A stretch of 64,000 nt of DNA, from contig NZ_JAIVAR010000001.1 of assembly GCF_020171925.1 (NCBI RefSeq), positions 620,001 through 684,000 of the forward strand, written 5' to 3'. A program made the position numbers and the translations under genes. This document shows, one piece after another, positions 54,352 through 63,055 of the stretch. Numbering within the stretch: position 1 is the first letter of the stretch; every line of letters begins with the position of its first letter. This DNA comes from Rossellomorea aquimaris (GTDB taxonomy: Bacteria; Bacillota; Bacilli; Bacillales; Bacillaceae_B). Under the pieces are notes generated by a model. The model saw only the letters and a list, made by a program, of their open reading frames with translations, searched no databases and was not told the DNA's origin.

Positions 54352-56087
54352 CCTATCAACTCCTTTTCCAATTCGCTGTATTGCGCTTTGTATAATTCAT
54401 AGTATTTACCTCTCATCAAGAGCAGCTCTTCATGCGTACCGGATTCTGCAATCATCCCTTGATCGAGAAGGATGATTTTATCTGCATTCCGGACCGTGAC
54501 GAGACGGTGTGCAATCGTGAGCGTCGTCCTGCCCGGAATGAGCTGTTCGAGCGAAGCCTGCACCCGTTCCTCTGTTTCACCATCAAGCGAGGAAGTGGCT
54601 TCATCAAAGATCAAGACAGGCGGTTGTCTTAAAATCGCACGCGCCAGCGCCACCCTTTGTCTTTGACCTCCGGAAAGCTTCAAGCCCCTCTCCCCAACGA
54701 TGGTTTCATAGCCGTCATCGAGTGAATCGATCAATTCTTTCAGCCCAGCCGCTTCAACCGCCGTGTCGAGCTCTTCCTGAGTGGCATCCATTTTTCCGTA
54801 TAAAAGGTTTTGGCGGAGCGTATTGTTTAGTAAAAAGGTTTCTTGTGACACCACGCCTACCTGCTGCCTGAAGCTATTGCGATTGTAGTCGAATAGATTC
54901 TTGTCATCGATATGGACGGATCCCTGCTGTGGTTCATATAAACCGAGCAGCAGCTGGACGAGCGTACTTTTCCCACCTCCGCTCGTACCGACGATTCCAA
55001 TATGGTTTCCCTCGGCAACCGACAGTGACACGCCTTTTAACACTTGCTTATCATTACCAGGATACGAGAACCATAGATTCTCAAGGTCGATCTTCCCTTT
55101 TACTCCACCGAAGGAAGGAAGATTCTCTTCGTGCTCCTCTGGTAAATCAAAATATTCATAGATTCGCTGAAGCGCAGGGATGGCCTGCTGAATCGTCAGT
55201 GCATGCTCTGCCATCGAACGTACCGGCATGAACATGATCGGAATGAAGGTCAGGCAGGCAACAAGTGTCCCGATGGTGATGCTCCCTTTCCAGATCGCGA
55301 GCCCTCCGACGAGCATCACGACACCGGGAGCCGCAATATTGAATAAATTCCCAAGGCGCCAGTTGACCTTACCAATCAATGCCGCTCGGATGGAAAACTG
55401 CTTCCAGTCTGTCAGCTTTTTCTCCTGTGTTCCCACTTCAATATCCTGCGTCTGATACGTCCGCACAAGACGGACGCTCTCGATGCTTTCTTGAAGGTGC
55501 TGATACATATCCGCACTCATTTCACGCTGGACGGCGCTCATCTTCCGCATCTTTTTTCCAAGCATAAACGATGGCAGGATGTAAATCGCAAACACGGCAA
55601 ACATGACGATCGCAGCCGGCCAGAACAGCACGAAGACGGTGGAGAATGCCGCCACTGCACCCACGACCTGCTGGAGGATGCGTGGTACGACGGTATTATT
55701 CAGATTCTGTATCGACTCGACATCATGCGTCAACCTAAAGAGCATATCCCCCCTCGGCGTCTTCGAGAAGAACGACATCGGAGTACGGTGCAACCTTCTG
55801 AACGCACGGATTTGCATGTCGGTGATCACATCGAGTCCGATCTTGACCTGCACATATTCCTGCATTGTCTCGAAAAGGGATTTTCCGAGATAGGCACCGA
55901 GGATCCCTGCAACCACCCAAATCAGGAAATTCAAGTCCTCTCCGACGATGACATCATCCACCAAGCGTTTCACCAGGATGGACGGCACAATCGTGAACAA
56001 TCCTCCGATGACGGAGAAGCTCAGTGCCACCAGAAGCATCCGCCAATAAGGTTTAAAATGATTGATTGTTGTCTTTAATAAGTTCAT
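54348..56087 (-). CDS. ABC exporter half-transporter, first gene of a pair
   Basis: The 579-residue protein has six helices (about 15-310) and an ATPase with Walker A GTSGGGKST, signature KLSGGQRQR and Walker B VLIFDEATSSLD. It is translationally coupled to the next gene (ATGA overlap). ATG 56087 follows GAGGGGG by seven bases; in-frame codons to 56111 lack a site. The transported substrate cannot be predicted. Confidence 0.88.
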   Translation of the reverse strand: MNLLKTTINHFKPYWRMLLVALSFSVIGGLFTIVPSILVKRLVDDVIVGEDLNFLIWVVAGILGAYLGKSLFETMQEYVQVKIGLDVITDMQIRAFRRLHRTPMSFFSKTPRGDMLFRLTHDVESIQNLNNTVVPRILQQVVGAVAAFSTVFVLFWPAAIVMFAVFAIYILPSFMLGKKMRKMSAVQREMSADMYQHLQESIESVRLVRTYQTQDIEVGTQEKKLTDWKQFSIRAALIGKVNWRLGNLFNIAAPGVVMLVGGLAIWKGSITIGTLVACLTFIPIMFMPVRSMAEHALTIQQAIPALQRIYEYFDLPEEHEENLPSFGGVKGKIDLENLWFSYPGNDKQVLKGVSLSVAEGNHIGIVGTSGGGKSTLVQLLLGLYEPQQGSVHIDDKNLFDYNRNSFRQQVGVVSQETFLLNNTLRQNLLYGKMDATQEELDTAVEAAGLKELIDSLDDGYETIVGERGLKLSGGQRQRVALARAILRQPPVLIFDEATSSLDGETEERVQASLEQLIPGRTTLTIAHRLVTVRNADKIILLDQGMIAESGTHEELLLMRGKYYELYKAQYSELEKELIG

Positions 56088-56289
56088 GTTGATCCCCCTC
56101 ACAAGATTCAATTTTATACCAATACATGAAATTATTCACTACAATTTCGTTCGCTCTTTTCTACTTATTTTATTCGGTAAAGAGGAGGAGGGCGTCGGCT
56201 TATTGGATGGATGTTGACTGCGACTTTTGGCGGAGAAGTTTGATGTGTATTTTCGCAATAGCAAGACCCATACACACCACCTTGAATAA

Positions 56290-56318
56290 AGAAAAGCGCT
56301 CAAAATTTCTGAGCGCTT
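56290..56318 (-). terminator. Intrinsic terminator of the 56361 gene
   Basis: AAGCGCTCA and TGAGCGCTT form the stem, followed on the minus strand by TTCTTTATT. The rest of the gap between 56088 and 56360 holds no supported gene. Confidence 0.65.
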
Positions 56319-56360
56319 TCATTATCTTACTTTTACTACTGCTATTGACCTTACTCATGT

Positions 56361-56810
56361 TTATTGAGCATTTCTTTCAAATAAATCATCCCATGATCCA
56401 TTAAAATCCTTCCACTCACCGTTCTCGAATATTTCTAACAATTCGCCGTTTCCTGAAACGAACTCAATGGTCATGTTGTGATCTTCGTATGTTGTAACCG
56501 GTAATGATACCTTCACTTTGGTGACCGTGGTATCTAAGATGGAAGCATAAGCATTTCTTAGTTCGTCATCCCCTTTGATGATTTCATCATTGATTAGTTT
56601 ATATGTTCTTTTAGATTCTAGCTTTTCACGTAGCTTCATCTGTTGATGGATGATATCAAAAAGCTGATTAGCTGATAGTATTTTGGTTTCGGTCGTGGTG
56701 ATTTTACTATGTTTAAATGAATAAAGCCTGGCGTGAGACGCGATTTTTGTTATATTTGCCAATATGAAGAGTAAAGTGATGATTCCCAGTATGATACTCA
56801 TTTTCTTCAT
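56361..56810 (-). CDS. Hypothetical membrane-anchored protein, 149 residues
   Basis: One N-terminal helix (IILGIITLLFILANI) anchors a soluble extracytoplasmic domain with charged helices and a beta-rich end. No family recognised. A GGGG site precedes ATG 56810. Single gene. Confidence 0.65.
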   Translation of the reverse strand: MKKMSIILGIITLLFILANITKIASHARLYSFKHSKITTTETKILSANQLFDIIHQQMKLREKLESKRTYKLINDEIIKGDDELRNAYASILDTTVTKVKVSLPVTTYEDHNMTIEFVSGNGELLEIFENGEWKDFNGSWDDLFERNAQ

Positions 56811-56897
56811 CGATTCATCCCCTTTTTTATCATGATAGATCGTAAAGCTTTAACTTTGAGAACCAATCAAGTTAAAACAGGGCCAAACATAAAGGAT

Positions 56898-57317
56898 CTA
56901 TTCCAAATATTCATTCGCCAGCTCCCAGCGCAAATACCTCGCCATCCCTGTCTTCACCTTACGAAAACCATGCTTCCTGTAAAATTCTTCATTCCCTGTA
57001 GTAGATATCAAATGCACACAAGAGACACTAGAAAGCTCGATCAGCATTTCATCCAGTATCCTTTTTGCAATCCCCTTTTTCTGATAATCATGATGGACGA
57101 CAAGATCATAGATGGCCGCGTTGAAAACACCGTCGGAAATCGCACGTCCGAAACCGACAATCCTTCCGTCCAGTTTGACCAAGACTTTGATGTTGCTTGC
57201 TGAAAAGACCTGGTTTATGATGTCTTCGGTATGCTTCTTCCAGCCCACGGACTGATACACTTCTTGCATTTCAATAAGGTCTTCCCGGTTGTAGTCCCGT
57301 ATTATTTCAACATCCAC
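56898..57317 (-). CDS. GNAT-family N-acetyltransferase
   Basis: The protein has IVGFGRAISDGVFNAAIYD, the acetyl-CoA-binding VHHDYQKKGIAKRILDEML and FYRKHGF near the end. The layout matches the acetyltransferase at 52084. The GTG at 57317 lies eight bases after AGAGAGG; the longer in-frame form to 57347 would overlap the upstream gene. Substrate unknown. Confidence 0.82.
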   Translation of the reverse strand: MDVEIIRDYNREDLIEMQEVYQSVGWKKHTEDIINQVFSASNIKVLVKLDGRIVGFGRAISDGVFNAAIYDLVVHHDYQKKGIAKRILDEMLIELSSVSCVHLISTTGNEEFYRKHGFRKVKTGMARYLRWELANEYLE

Positions 57318-57343
57318 ACTCTTTTCCTCTCTTCTTCTGGGAG

Positions 57344-57751
57344 TCATAAATGCTTTAAGAGGTAAACGACAAATAGTGTTATATAGACTGTATCGGCTGC
57401 AGCTAGATACATGAGCAGATGCGACTTCTTTAATTTTTCAATTGAGTAATTGAACAAGCAATCATAAAGGCTGAAGATGAATAAAACGACGGATACGATG
57501 ATGACAAGGACGTTTTCTGTCATCATGGAAGCCAACAGATAAATCAGCCACCGCCTGAAGAAATTGAAGAGCAATACAATGACGTCCATGGAAAAAGAGG
57601 AAGGGTTGATTTCCAGTTCCTCAACACTAATCTCATTCAGTCCACGCTTGATTTTCTTGTATTCCCGCAAATAGCCGAGATTGATCCAAAGGATGATCGC
57701 ACAGTAGATGATGAGAATCATCTCTTGGTTGGTTGTTATGTAGTCTTCCAT
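57344..57751 (-). CDS. Hypothetical membrane protein, 135 residues
   Basis: Four hydrophobic helices (about 9-25, 55-72, 78-97 and 112-132) with a charged loop (EYKKIKRGLNEISVEELE). No family recognised. It lies 26 bases before the acetyltransferase gene on the same strand, probably one operon. Confidence 0.65.
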   Translation of the reverse strand: MEDYITTNQEMILIIYCAIILWINLGYLREYKKIKRGLNEISVEELEINPSSFSMDVIVLLFNFFRRWLIYLLASMMTENVLVIIVSVVLFIFSLYDCLFNYSIEKLKKSHLLMYLAAADTVYITLFVVYLLKHL

Positions 57752-57870
57752 TCAGTTTTGCCCCCTTCGGCAGAAGGCTTTAATCCCCTATCCACCCTCA
57801 CGAAAATGAAATCAATACCCGGTTGTAAGTGGTGCATGTAAGTTGTAATGCTGTGACAGTACTGGGTATT

Positions 57871-57984
57871 AGTTGTCAGTGGGAGGAGTTGAACCTCCAG
57901 GGATCTACCCCGAAACCCCTACCATCATTGCAGCCTTCACCCGCTGCGAGGTTCGGTATTCGCCTTTCATCTTCGCTACCAACT
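57871..57984 (-). ncRNA. Multibranched structured element with a tRNA-like T arm
   Basis: The gene-free stretch closes with AGTTG/CAACT (57871-57875 with 57980-57984). Inside are four hairpins: GGAGG/CCTCC (57882-57898), AGGG/CCCT (57899-57920), GCAGC/GCTGC (57930-57947) and GGTA/TACC (57955-57980 region). On the minus strand the first reads GGAGG-TTCAACT-CCTCC, which has the sequence of a tRNA T arm. The layout is not a standard tRNA: the arms are wrongly sized, no CCA end follows, and no anticodon loop is recognisable. It lies directly after the DIP1984-family gene on the same strand. No T run follows. I do not recognise the RNA. Confidence 0.4.
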
Positions 57985-57992
57985 TTATGAAG

Positions 57993-58454
57993 CTATGATT
58001 CTACAAGATCTGTTTTCCAGTTCAATTCCTGGATTTTCATATCAAGCCTTCTGTACGTCATGGACAACTTATCGACATATTTCTGCGTTTCCTTCACATT
58101 GATGGTTGTTACATTCTTGATCTCGGTCCTGGAATAGCGATCATGACGCATCGTTGCTTCTTCGAGCAGGTCGCTGTATATCTTTCGTTCCTTGCCGATT
58201 AAATCCCTCTTTGTCAAGGCATCTGCCAGCGTCTGCCCTTCATCGAATGCAGTCACTAAATTCGTCTTATTGATGTTTTGAATCAGATCTTTAAGATGAT
58301 TCAGAAGCTCCGTCAACTCTCTCATCAATACTGCAGGTTCTTCATTCGGCTGGTCCCCTTCTTGCACTCTTACATTTTGAACCAAACGATTTTTTATATG
58401 TTCCACTCTTTTTTGATAATCTGAACGAATGATCAAGGCTTCCGCTACCTTCAT
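57993..58454 (-). CDS. DIP1984/septicolysin-family protein
   Basis: The 153-residue all-helical protein has the family text KVAEALIIRSDYQKRVEHIK at the start, RELTELLNHLKDLIQNINKTN in the middle and YRRLDMKIQELNWKTDL at the end. It is sometimes annotated as septicolysin, but no activity is established to my knowledge. A GGAGGTAG site precedes ATG 58454. The structured element 57871-57984 follows immediately. Confidence 0.8.
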   Translation of the reverse strand: MKVAEALIIRSDYQKRVEHIKNRLVQNVRVQEGDQPNEEPAVLMRELTELLNHLKDLIQNINKTNLVTAFDEGQTLADALTKRDLIGKERKIYSDLLEEATMRHDRYSRTEIKNVTTINVKETQKYVDKLSMTYRRLDMKIQELNWKTDLVES

Positions 58455-58580
58455 GGAAACTACCTCCTTTTGTTTATCAAATGATGAATACTCATAAGAC
58501 CTAATTCAAACCTTCAATCCATCTACCTAGCCCATTTATGATAAAATGGGGATTGCTTCAGCATCGAAGGAGGTACAAGC

Positions 58581-58655
58581 ATGGGTAGAAGGGTGATCCT
58601 GTTATCAATTCTGTTGATTTTTCTAGGAATTGGATTAGGTGTGTTATTCAGTTAA
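58581..58655 (+). CDS. Very small membrane peptide, 24 residues
   Basis: The frame reads MGRRVILLSILLIFLGIGLG then VLFS and stop. A basic start and one hydrophobic helix make a minimal membrane peptide. AAGGAGG lies seven bases before the ATG, an ideal site. An inverted repeat (CAGGCCAG/CTGGCCTG, 58685-58709) follows. No family recognised. Confidence 0.55.
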   Translation: MGRRVILLSILLIFLGIGLGVLFS

Positions 58656-58720
58656 AGATATGATGATTTACATAGTCGAGGGTGCAGGCCAGGCAAATTG
58701 GCTGGCCTGTCTCTGAAGAA

Positions 58721-58966
58721 TTAGCCCCCGATCCCCTTTGCCAACAGTAAAAAATAAGCAAATACGAGTACCGTTCCATTTAATAACACCCCGGCAGCAC
58801 CGGTTAACCACTTTCTTGATAAAACAGCAAACAGCACTCCCAGTGCCGAAAGACTGCCCAATGCGATAATCATGAATGAAAGACTGGCATCGGGTCCCCT
58901 AACGATGAAAAATACAGCGACACTGATCAACACCATGGACAACGAAAGAAATCCAAATTTATTCAT
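58721..58966 (-). CDS. Small membrane protein, 81 residues
   Basis: Three hydrophobic helices (about 5-22, 28-48 and 53-76) fill the protein. AAAGGGGG lies twelve bases upstream of ATG 58966, a slightly long spacing. Single gene; function unknown. Confidence 0.6.
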   Translation of the reverse strand: MNKFGFLSLSMVLISVAVFFIVRGPDASLSFMIIALGSLSALGVLFAVLSRKWLTGAAGVLLNGTVLVFAYFLLLAKGIGG

Positions 58967-59048
58967 CCTGATTTCATGCCCCCTTTCTCTGTTCTACATA
59001 CTTGCTGATTAGACGAATCTCGATTTTAGAAAGTTTCAGACGAATGAG

Positions 59049-59795
59049 TCAGTTCACGAACTGGCCGATACATACTTCGGTTTGATAAAGAAACTCTATT
59101 TTTCCGTCCCGCTCATATTTGCCAAAAAGCTTGTGCAATTTTTCAAGGAATGCCGCGTACCGATCATGATTTCTAGAAGGTGTATAGGATAACGACAATG
59201 CACCGGCAACAAAGCTATCTCTGTCCAAGGTTTGCAGATTGTCTACATAGCGCTTCTTGAAATCCCCACCGAAGAATTGTCGCTTCTCCAGGTCATGGTC
59301 CGTGTCGGATATCCCAGCCGTCTCCTTGACTGCATATTCTCGTAAGAGTTGGTTGTATTCCTGCGATAATGGGTTGTCCAACCGGATTTCATTGAATAAG
59401 ATGACAACATAGCCATTCTTCTTAAGGATGCGATTGAATTCTATTTTACATCGGGTTTGATCAAACCAATGAAACGCCTGTGCGATAGTAATGACGTCTA
59501 CAGTGTGTTCCTTCAAGGTAGTGTCTTCTGCTGCTGCATGGACATACGCAATATTCGGTTTACCTGAACAATATCCCTTGCACTCATAAAGCATTTGCGC
59601 ATTCGGATCCACCGCATGAACATGGCAATCCAGTTGTGCTAGCATTTTTGTAAGCAAGCCGGTCCCCGCACCAATATCCGCGATGACCGATTCGCCCGTG
59701 ATACCGATGTCTTTTAGGATTTGTAATACTTCTATCGGATAAGTCGGTCTTCCCTTCGCATAGTCCTTGGTTTTTTCATCAAATAAAGAGTTCAT
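59049..59795 (-). CDS. Class I SAM-dependent methyltransferase
   Basis: The 248-residue protein has YAKGRPTYPIEVL near the start, motif I VIADIGAGTGLLTKMLAQLD and the post-motif VDVITIAQAFHWFDQ. This matches the YcgJ/UbiE-like group whose typical opening is FDxxAxxYxxxRPxYP. Substrate unknown. A GGGAGAAC site precedes ATG 59795. Confidence 0.85.
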   Translation of the reverse strand: MNSLFDEKTKDYAKGRPTYPIEVLQILKDIGITGESVIADIGAGTGLLTKMLAQLDCHVHAVDPNAQMLYECKGYCSGKPNIAYVHAAAEDTTLKEHTVDVITIAQAFHWFDQTRCKIEFNRILKKNGYVVILFNEIRLDNPLSQEYNQLLREYAVKETAGISDTDHDLEKRQFFGGDFKKRYVDNLQTLDRDSFVAGALSLSYTPSRNHDRYAAFLEKLHKLFGKYERDGKIEFLYQTEVCIGQFVN

Positions 59796-59915
59796 GTTGT
59801 TCTCCCGTCTATTAGATAGTATTAGTTATGTAAAAAAAAGTCAGTTCAAAGGTCAAACCCATCCGTAATATGATCGGCTTTTGACTGGGTAGAGAGAGGT
59901 TGTTGAAGGTACGTC

Positions 59916-60251
59916 CTATGAAACAGTGGAAGTCAAGAAATCTTGATCAATCTGGTGAAAAACCTTTTTCAGATTCTCTCTTCCCCCCATCTTTTTGAAC
60001 CAGCCCTGTACTCGCTCCACATGCGGTGCATCATTTCTCACCCTAGCTTCAATACGTTCGTATTCCTCACGACTATCGTATTCCCAAATGGCAAAAATTT
60101 CGATTTCTCCATCCTTTTCTTCCGTCATCCATCTGCCGACTAGCCTTGCCCCGTATTTTAGCTGAGTTGGCAGAAGCGTTTGGTTGAAGTGCTCGTTAAA
60201 TTCAGCGACGATGCTTTGATGAAGTTTATACATTTTTCTTCTATATATCAT
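59916..60251 (-). CDS. NIPSNAP-family protein
   Basis: The 111-residue protein is a small ferredoxin-like (dimeric alpha/beta barrel) NIPSNAP domain with KLHQSIVAEFNEHFNQTLLP, ARLVGRWMTEEKDGEIEIFA and WEYDSREEYERIEARVRND. Such proteins are often monooxygenase-like or signalling partners; no activity is assigned. AAAAGGAAG lies upstream of ATG 60251. Confidence 0.7.
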   Translation of the reverse strand: MIYRRKMYKLHQSIVAEFNEHFNQTLLPTQLKYGARLVGRWMTEEKDGEIEIFAIWEYDSREEYERIEARVRNDAPHVERVQGWFKKMGGRENLKKVFHQIDQDFLTSTVS

Positions 60252-60290
60252 TGGGAGGCACTTCCTTTTCTGAATTGGTTATAAAAATGC

Positions 60291-60776
60291 CTATTTTACT
60301 ATTTTCCATGAGTCGTAGACCTCTGAGTCCAAGCCCAGGTTGTTCGTTCTTAGCCACTGAAATGCTTTAAGGACGAGTGGCGATGCATTTTCAATGCTTG
60401 CATCCTGTTCCGAAATCCAAGTTGCTCCCAATGAGTCCTGTCCTTCAAATTGTTCTGGGATTTTCAACTCCCCGCGGATCCTCCTGACAGAATAATAGAC
60501 GGCGATGTGATGAAGGTTAGTATACTCTTTCCAGAGCCATGGAAGTTTGAAATCGATGGTACCGATCCCATCATCTATTTCAATTTGGAGGCCCGTCTCT
60601 TCAAGGAATTCCCGTTTCATTGCGTCAGTCAGGGACTCCCCCTCCTCAAGACTCCCACCCGGAAGGTCGTACCGGTTGATGTACGGGCCTCTTGTTTTGT
60701 TGATGACCAGCAATTGATTCTGTTCATGAAGGATTCCGTATACACCGAATGCGCGGTGGTAATGGGGTTCGGTCAT
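60291..60776 (-). CDS. Nudix hydrolase
   Basis: The Nudix box is GGSLEEGESLTDAMKREFLE followed by ETG, with the REFLEE core intact. The N-terminus HRAFGVYGILHEQNQLLVIN is typical of MutT-like enzymes. It hydrolyses nucleoside-diphosphate derivatives. AAGGAAGG precedes ATG 60776. Confidence 0.85.
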   Translation of the reverse strand: MTEPHYHRAFGVYGILHEQNQLLVINKTRGPYINRYDLPGGSLEEGESLTDAMKREFLEETGLQIEIDDGIGTIDFKLPWLWKEYTNLHHIAVYYSVRRIRGELKIPEQFEGQDSLGATWISEQDASIENASPLVLKAFQWLRTNNLGLDSEVYDSWKIVK

Positions 60777-60815
60777 GGGGACACCTTCCTTTAAATAATT
60801 TACAGACTTTTTCGT

Positions 60816-61423
60816 TTATCTCAGTCTCTCTCCTACTTCCTCTTCATACCTCTTAACCAATTCGTTGTTGTTTGCAGTATCATATTTCTTTTCCAGTACG
60901 GGCTGCAGCTTTAGCCAGATGACATTCTTCTCATAAAGGTCCCTGTCGAAATCGTGATTCAATTCTTCCAGCGATAACCCTAAGGCATCGGCATATGCCT
61001 GGTGCTGGGGTAAGTCGCTTGTGTCCGGTCCTTCCTTTATATAGTCATCCACTTCCTCGGGTGTTACCGTTATCCCGTATCCTTCATTGGCATGCGTCTT
61101 CCACGCCTCATCTAGATCACGATTCCGCTTCGCGAGCTCCATTACTTGGTCATCAGTTAACTCTGTTTCATACGATAATGACTCCTGGGCAACATTCTGA
61201 CAACCCATTTATGTAATGATTCATCTTTTGCAAGATTGTCCGCTTTCGCTACCGCTTCATCAAATAAGTTCTTGTAGTCCTCATAATTGTAGCTGTTGGT
61301 GATTTCCTGCTGTTCTTCTTCTGTCTTCAACTTTATGTCAATCTGTTCGTCTGTGGTGGACTGACAGGCTGAAATGAAGAATGCTGTGGTCATTAGAATG
61401 ATTTTTGGTTTTACTATGTTCAT
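60816..61423 (-). pseudogene. Lipoprotein gene split by a frameshift
   Basis: The first part starts at ATG 61423 after GGAGGG and carries a lipoprotein signal (FFISACQS). Its frame ends at 61157 after a tail of unlikely composition. The second part runs 61208-60816 (AQESLSYETELTDDQVMELA through VTPEEVDDYIKEGPDTSDL) and continues the same sort of helical domain, but its frame is closed by TAA just before its only ATG. A -1 shift within 61160-61215 would join them into a protein of about 200 residues. The helical domain resembles the SurA-N-like segment of export chaperones, a weak match. Confidence 0.6.
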
Positions 61424-61469
61424 TATTAGCCCTCCGAGAAGTGGTGAACTGGTTGATTCGAATGGTAGC

Positions 61470-62060
61470 TTAACTTTGAGGAAGTTTGTCCTTCTCATTC
61501 CATAGCCTCTCCACGCCGATAAAACCTTCCTCACTGAATACCATTCTATAAATATCGGGTTTCGATGCCCCTAGTAAAAAATCCAGGTCATATTTTTCAT
61601 CAAAGTACGACATAACGAGCGTCATGATGGCACCGTGAGTTCCTACCACTATTTTCTGGCCTTTAAAGTGCTCTAACATTTCGTTGATGACTCCCACAGC
61701 CCTGTTTTGACAATCGAAGTTAGACTCTGCGCCTTCCAGTTGAAAGGAAGGATTTGAAAAAGATTGCTCTAAAAGAGGAAGTAATTCCTGATCGGACAAC
61801 CGGTTCCCTGCTTGTGTAAAGATCCTCTCTTTTAAGTCTTCCCTAACAATCACTTTTTTCCCAAGGGAGTCGGCCAGTGGCTGGACGGTTTGGATGGCAC
61901 GTTCATAAGGACTTGAAAAGATAGCATCGATGCCCTCGTTTATTAAGCAAGAGGTGACCTGTGCCGTGTCCATTTTGCCCCTTGATGTCAATCCTCTTGA
62001 ACGTTCATCTCCATATTTCGGAGAATCCCCGTGCCTGACAAAATAAATAGCTGTATTCAT
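61470..62060 (-). CDS. Histidine phosphatase-family protein
   Basis: The 196-residue protein has the catalytic RHG motif (YFVRHGDS), the second arginine in SSPYERAIQT, and the terminal histidine in VVGTHGAIMT. It belongs to the phosphoglycerate-mutase-like phosphatases. ATG 62060 follows AGGGG by seven bases and gives the family length. The same frame continues upstream for 40 codons to an ATG at 62180 that encodes a clean membrane helix but has no ribosome binding site. Confidence 0.83.
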   Translation of the reverse strand: MNTAIYFVRHGDSPKYGDERSRGLTSRGKMDTAQVTSCLINEGIDAIFSSPYERAIQTVQPLADSLGKKVIVREDLKERIFTQAGNRLSDQELLPLLEQSFSNPSFQLEGAESNFDCQNRAVGVINEMLEHFKGQKIVVGTHGAIMTLVMSYFDEKYDLDFLLGASKPDIYRMVFSEEGFIGVERLWNEKDKLPQS

Positions 62061-62353
62061 TTGGAAACCCCTACTATTTTCTTTTTTTAATAAAAATATG
62101 ATACTCATGATGATGGTGATGGCTAGTGACAAGATTGTCCCTAAAAACCCGATGATGGCAATCGAGGTCCCACGGTCCATTTCGACTGGTGATGCATACT
62201 AATTGCCTACTTGCCATACGAAGAAGAAAGCTACACCTCTTATTGAGGTGAAAATCAAGGTTTTTTTCATTGATTCTGACCTCCGTTTGTTAGTACGCAT
62301 TTCGTCAAGCCATTTTGACGCTCGGAAAGGAGTGAAACTCGATCAGCCCGGAG

Positions 62354-62473
62354 TTTATGCGCGGTTTTTTTGGTTTGTGCGCGAAATATTCATTTTGCGC
62401 GCGAGAATTTTTATTTATGCGTCATTTTTCTCATTTACGCGCGAATTTTTCATTTTATGCGTATTTTAACAAA
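62354..62473. repeat. Tandem array of six diverged 20-bp units
   Basis: TTT(A/G/T)(T/C)GCG recurs at 62354, 62374, 62394, 62414, 62434 and 62454, an exact 20-bp period. A consensus is TTTATGCGCGAATTTTTCAT. The GCGCG core changes in single bases from unit to unit but the spacing does not. It lies between converging-side genes in a 450-base gap that otherwise holds no supported gene. Confidence 0.75.
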
Positions 62474-62508
62474 AAATGTAAATCTCCACTCAATACTCAA
62501 CGACTTTC

Positions 62509-63033
62509 CTACTCTTTCTTCTCCTTAACCGGTATCACAACCGAAGATACCACAGATCCATCGACTTCAAAGTCGATTCTCCATTTCCCACTTTCAGGGA
62601 ACCATAACGTGACCGGCTGCTCTTTCGTGGTAGGACGGGAGATCGCCTTTGGTTCAAGCTTGGACGTCCCTTCGTGGGTGAACAGAAGACGCACCTTGTC
62701 TGCATCGATTGCCTTAGGAGGTAAAATGACATTCGTTTCGTAGTTTTTACCTTCCACTATGAATGAATTATATTCAATGCTTCCACTTTCATCTCCAAGA
62801 TACAAATCCCCTTCTGTTACATATTCAGGGCTAATATGCCATTTCGCTTGCTCTTCTCCTGAGAAGTGGAGGTATACGAAAAGCAGTACGAAAACAAAAC
62901 AGGCCGCCTGTGCAATCCAGTAGCCGTTCACGGTTTTGAATGAATTCATTAATTCAGAATATGGTGCCACCATCTTCACGATGAGAAACGCCACATTAAG
63001 AAACAGCAGCGCAAATGCAATAGCTAAAAACAA
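62509..63033 (-). CDS. Hypothetical membrane protein, 174 residues
   Basis: Two N-terminal helices (about 2-22 and 38-55) precede an extracytoplasmic beta-rich domain (about 60-170, GDLYLGDESGSIEYNSFIVE, VTLWFPESGKWRIDFEVDG) resembling an immunoglobulin-like fold. No family recognised. It is followed by the 20-bp tandem array. Confidence 0.65.
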   Translation of the reverse strand: MFLAIAFALLFLNVAFLIVKMVAPYSELMNSFKTVNGYWIAQAACFVFVLLFVYLHFSGEEQAKWHISPEYVTEGDLYLGDESGSIEYNSFIVEGKNYETNVILPPKAIDADKVRLLFTHEGTSKLEPKAISRPTTKEQPVTLWFPESGKWRIDFEVDGSVVSSVVIPVKEKKE

Positions 63034-63055
63034 TGTATGTACTCCCCCTCAGTAT

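Noticed and set aside
56126..56404. 92-codon plus-strand frame in the gap after the exporter genes
   Set aside because: No ribosome binding site, and it runs across the terminator and the end of a minus-strand gene.
57850..57985. A normal tRNA or tmRNA gene on the minus strand
   Set aside because: Only the T arm matches. There is no 7-bp acceptor stem, no recognisable anticodon loop and no CCA end.
61157..61215. Programmed ribosomal frameshift in the lipoprotein gene
   Set aside because: No slippery heptamer or downstream pseudoknot was seen; decay by a single indel is simpler.
62354..62473. CRISPR array
   Set aside because: The units are 20-bp tandem copies without unique spacers, and no cas genes are present.
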